This document shows positions 4,445-5,806 of a stretch of 5,806 nucleotides of DNA, in pieces (the first letter of the stretch is position 1; every line of letters begins with the position of its first letter). Under the pieces are notes generated by a model, which had not been told where the DNA came from, ran no database searches, and was given only the letters and a program-made list of their open reading frames with translations. Made by a program: the position numbers and the translations under genes. Origin of the DNA: Spirochaetia bacterium (GTDB taxonomy: Bacteria; Spirochaetota; Spirochaetia; Treponematales; Treponemataceae); the NCBI GenBank assembly GCA_900769975.1, contig CAAGIR010000138.1:1-5806 (forward strand), given 5' to 3'.

Positions 4445-5806
4445 TGATGATGAAATCAATGAATTTTCTCCAGCAGAAGGCGGAGACGATTCTGTGAAAG
4501 AATTCAATCCTTATTCTGAATTCTTAAATGATGATGTTCCTTCTGAGACTTCAGCTGCTTCAGAAACTGGCGGTGAGGAACATCTAACTACCGAAAGTGA
4601 CATAGAGCTTCCTGATTTTCTTCGCACCGCTGCTGATGTAAATGAATTTCAGAAAACTGTAGAGGGGAATCCTTCTGTAAACAATGAAGTTAAAAATCAT
4701 ACTGATGCTCTTTCTGAAAAAGAGACTGTTTCTAATTCTCAAAATCTCGAAGGAAAAACTCAAAATGCAGCTGCAGAACAGAGTCAAAACTCTTATTCTA
4801 CAGAAGGCAATTTACATCCTGCCAGCCAGAATGAAACACGGAATGAAGAAGATTTCAAAGAATCAGATTCAGAAAACAATGGGTTTAAGGCAGATACTCT
4901 TGAAAAGGAAGTTGACAAGAGGTTTGTTCCTAAGGTTTCTGCTTCCGAAGCAGACAAGCATCCTGGCGGTAAGCCCCGTGTCTTAAATAAAAAATTTCTG
5001 CTTACGGCAATTATTCTTGTGGTCGGTGGCATTATGGTCATTACTTTCTTAATGCCTGCAGGAAGCAAAAAGAAAGGCAAAAATGAAAAGCCGGTTGCTG
5101 AAACCCATCAGTCAAAAGACTATGCTTCCATTGCAACAAAACATCCGCTTCCTGATGAGCAGGATGCAGGAGAGTCCGGTCATTATGGCAATGTAGGAAA
5201 TGAAAATCAGAACAATTCCAATGATGTTGAAATACCGCCTGTAATTGTTGAGACAGAGAAAAAGCCTTATGAGCCCCAGAATGTAAACAGAAATACTGGA
5301 AACGGAGTCGGCTCTTCTTCTTCCGTTGAAATTCCTGATACAAGAAATGACTCGTTACAGGGAAAACGCATTTCCGGCATTAAAGGCCTGTCTTCAACTC
5401 AGGAAAGCTACTCGACAGACTATCAGCAGACGATAGCAAAAAATACTTCTTCTACTTCCGCTGCATCAAGCTATTCTCTCCCTTCAAAGGATGAGTACAT
5501 GAATAATGTTTTGTCTGCCTACAGTCAGGCTTACGGAAATGCTACTGCCGGTAACAATGCCTACAACATGCAGAATGACCAGGCTGGAAAAAACTCTTTC
5601 TTCAATAACGGAAGACAGGGAAACAATGTAGGGCAGGGTGAATGGCTGAACCTTAATACGCTCTGGCAAGGCTCGATTTTTGAGGCGGTCTTGACTTCTG
5701 AACTTAATACGGACTTACCTGGAGAGATTACTGCAAGGATTGCAAAGAATATATATTCTTCACAGGACGGCCGCTATCTTTTGATTCCCCAGAACTCAGT
5801 TCTTTA
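4437..5806 (+). CDS. trbI: TrbI/VirB10-family T4SS core protein, N-terminal 456 residues (partial)
   Basis: The frame stays open from ATG 4437 to the window edge, giving 456 residues and an incomplete last codon. The cytoplasmic N-terminus (1-186) is long and acidic, with 19 Asp/Glu and one Lys in the first 60 residues. A single membrane helix (about 187-206, FLLTAIILVVGGIMVITFLM) is followed by a Ser/Asn/Gln-rich periplasmic linker (207-400). The VirB10 beta-barrel domain then begins: LNTLWQGSIFEAVLTSEL, NTDLPGEITARI, then YSSQDGRYLLIPQNSVL. This is the family signature GS.i.a.L...in.dlPG..........dgr.lLIPqgs.l. VirB10 spans both membranes and gates the channel with VirB9 and VirB7. The antenna and the C-terminal barrel lie beyond the window. 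In known VirB10 proteins the cytoplasmic part is usually some tens of residues, so this N-terminus is unusually long. Confidence 0.93.
   Translation, partial: MINDDEINEFSPAEGGDDSVKEFNPYSEFLNDDVPSETSAASETGGEEHLTTESDIELPDFLRTAADVNEFQKTVEGNPSVNNEVKNHTDALSEKETVSNSQNLEGKTQNAAAEQSQNSYSTEGNLHPASQNETRNEEDFKESDSENNGFKADTLEKEVDKRFVPKVSASEADKHPGGKPRVLNKKFLLTAIILVVGGIMVITFLMPAGSKKKGKNEKPVAETHQSKDYASIATKHPLPDEQDAGESGHYGNVGNENQNNSNDVEIPPVIVETEKKPYEPQNVNRNTGNGVGSSSSVEIPDTRNDSLQGKRISGIKGLSSTQESYSTDYQQTIAKNTSSTSAASSYSLPSKDEYMNNVLSAYSQAYGNATAGNNAYNMQNDQAGKNSFFNNGRQGNNVGQGEWLNLNTLWQGSIFEAVLTSELNTDLPGEITARIAKNIYSSQDGRYLLIPQNSVL

Noticed and set aside
4684..5343. Open frames on both strands inside trbI
   Set aside because: They overlap a continuous, well-supported VirB10 frame and show low-complexity products without family features.
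1..5806. CRISPR array, tRNA, rRNA, insertion sequence or oriT
   Set aside because: No regularly spaced repeats, no cloverleaf or rRNA-like segment, no transposase and no relaxase-nick-like site could be made out by eye.

Overview
The window is part of a conjugative type IV secretion (T4SS, Trb/VirB type) cluster with a reverse-oriented accessory cassette inside it. It lies on a low-GC, double-membrane (diderm) bacterial replicon. Plus-strand genes run in the order trbL (C-terminal end only), [cassette], trbF, trbG, a novel membrane-protein gene, trbI (runs off the right edge). This matches the L-F-G-H-I part of the trb order known from Ti plasmids and many integrative conjugative elements. 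A lipoprotein-type VirB9 and a VirB8/VirB10 pair imply an outer membrane. AT-rich composition, frequent CTT and TCT codons and the overall look of the proteins suggest a spirochaete such as Treponema. That is an impression, not a proof; no marker gene is present.

Positions 1-345 hold the end of trbL and a strong intrinsic terminator. Positions 339-1830 hold the cassette on the minus strand. It has a small helical protein, probably the antitoxin, followed by an AbiEii-type nucleotidyltransferase toxin that overlaps it by 131 bases. Further downstream is a 60-residue DUF4177-like protein with its own promoter. Two near-identical 49-base blocks (40/49 matches) stand in front of the toxin-antitoxin pair and in front of the DUF4177-like gene. 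Each carries a good sigma70-type promoter followed by a GTGTAATT operator-like element at the predicted transcript start. The same element recurs next to a separate plus-strand promoter for trbF, so one regulator may control all three units.

Positions 1830-5806 hold a tight operon: trbF (VirB8), trbG (VirB9, with its own lipobox), a three-helix membrane protein in the usual trbH slot, and trbI (VirB10, with an unusually long acidic cytoplasmic N-terminus). Gene spacing is 20, 0 and -8 bases. TrbF, TrbG and TrbI would form the inner-membrane and outer-membrane core of the mating channel; TrbL is the polytopic inner-membrane component. The cassette would act as a maintenance or phage-defence module carried by the element, and its insertion appears to split the trb genes into two transcription units.
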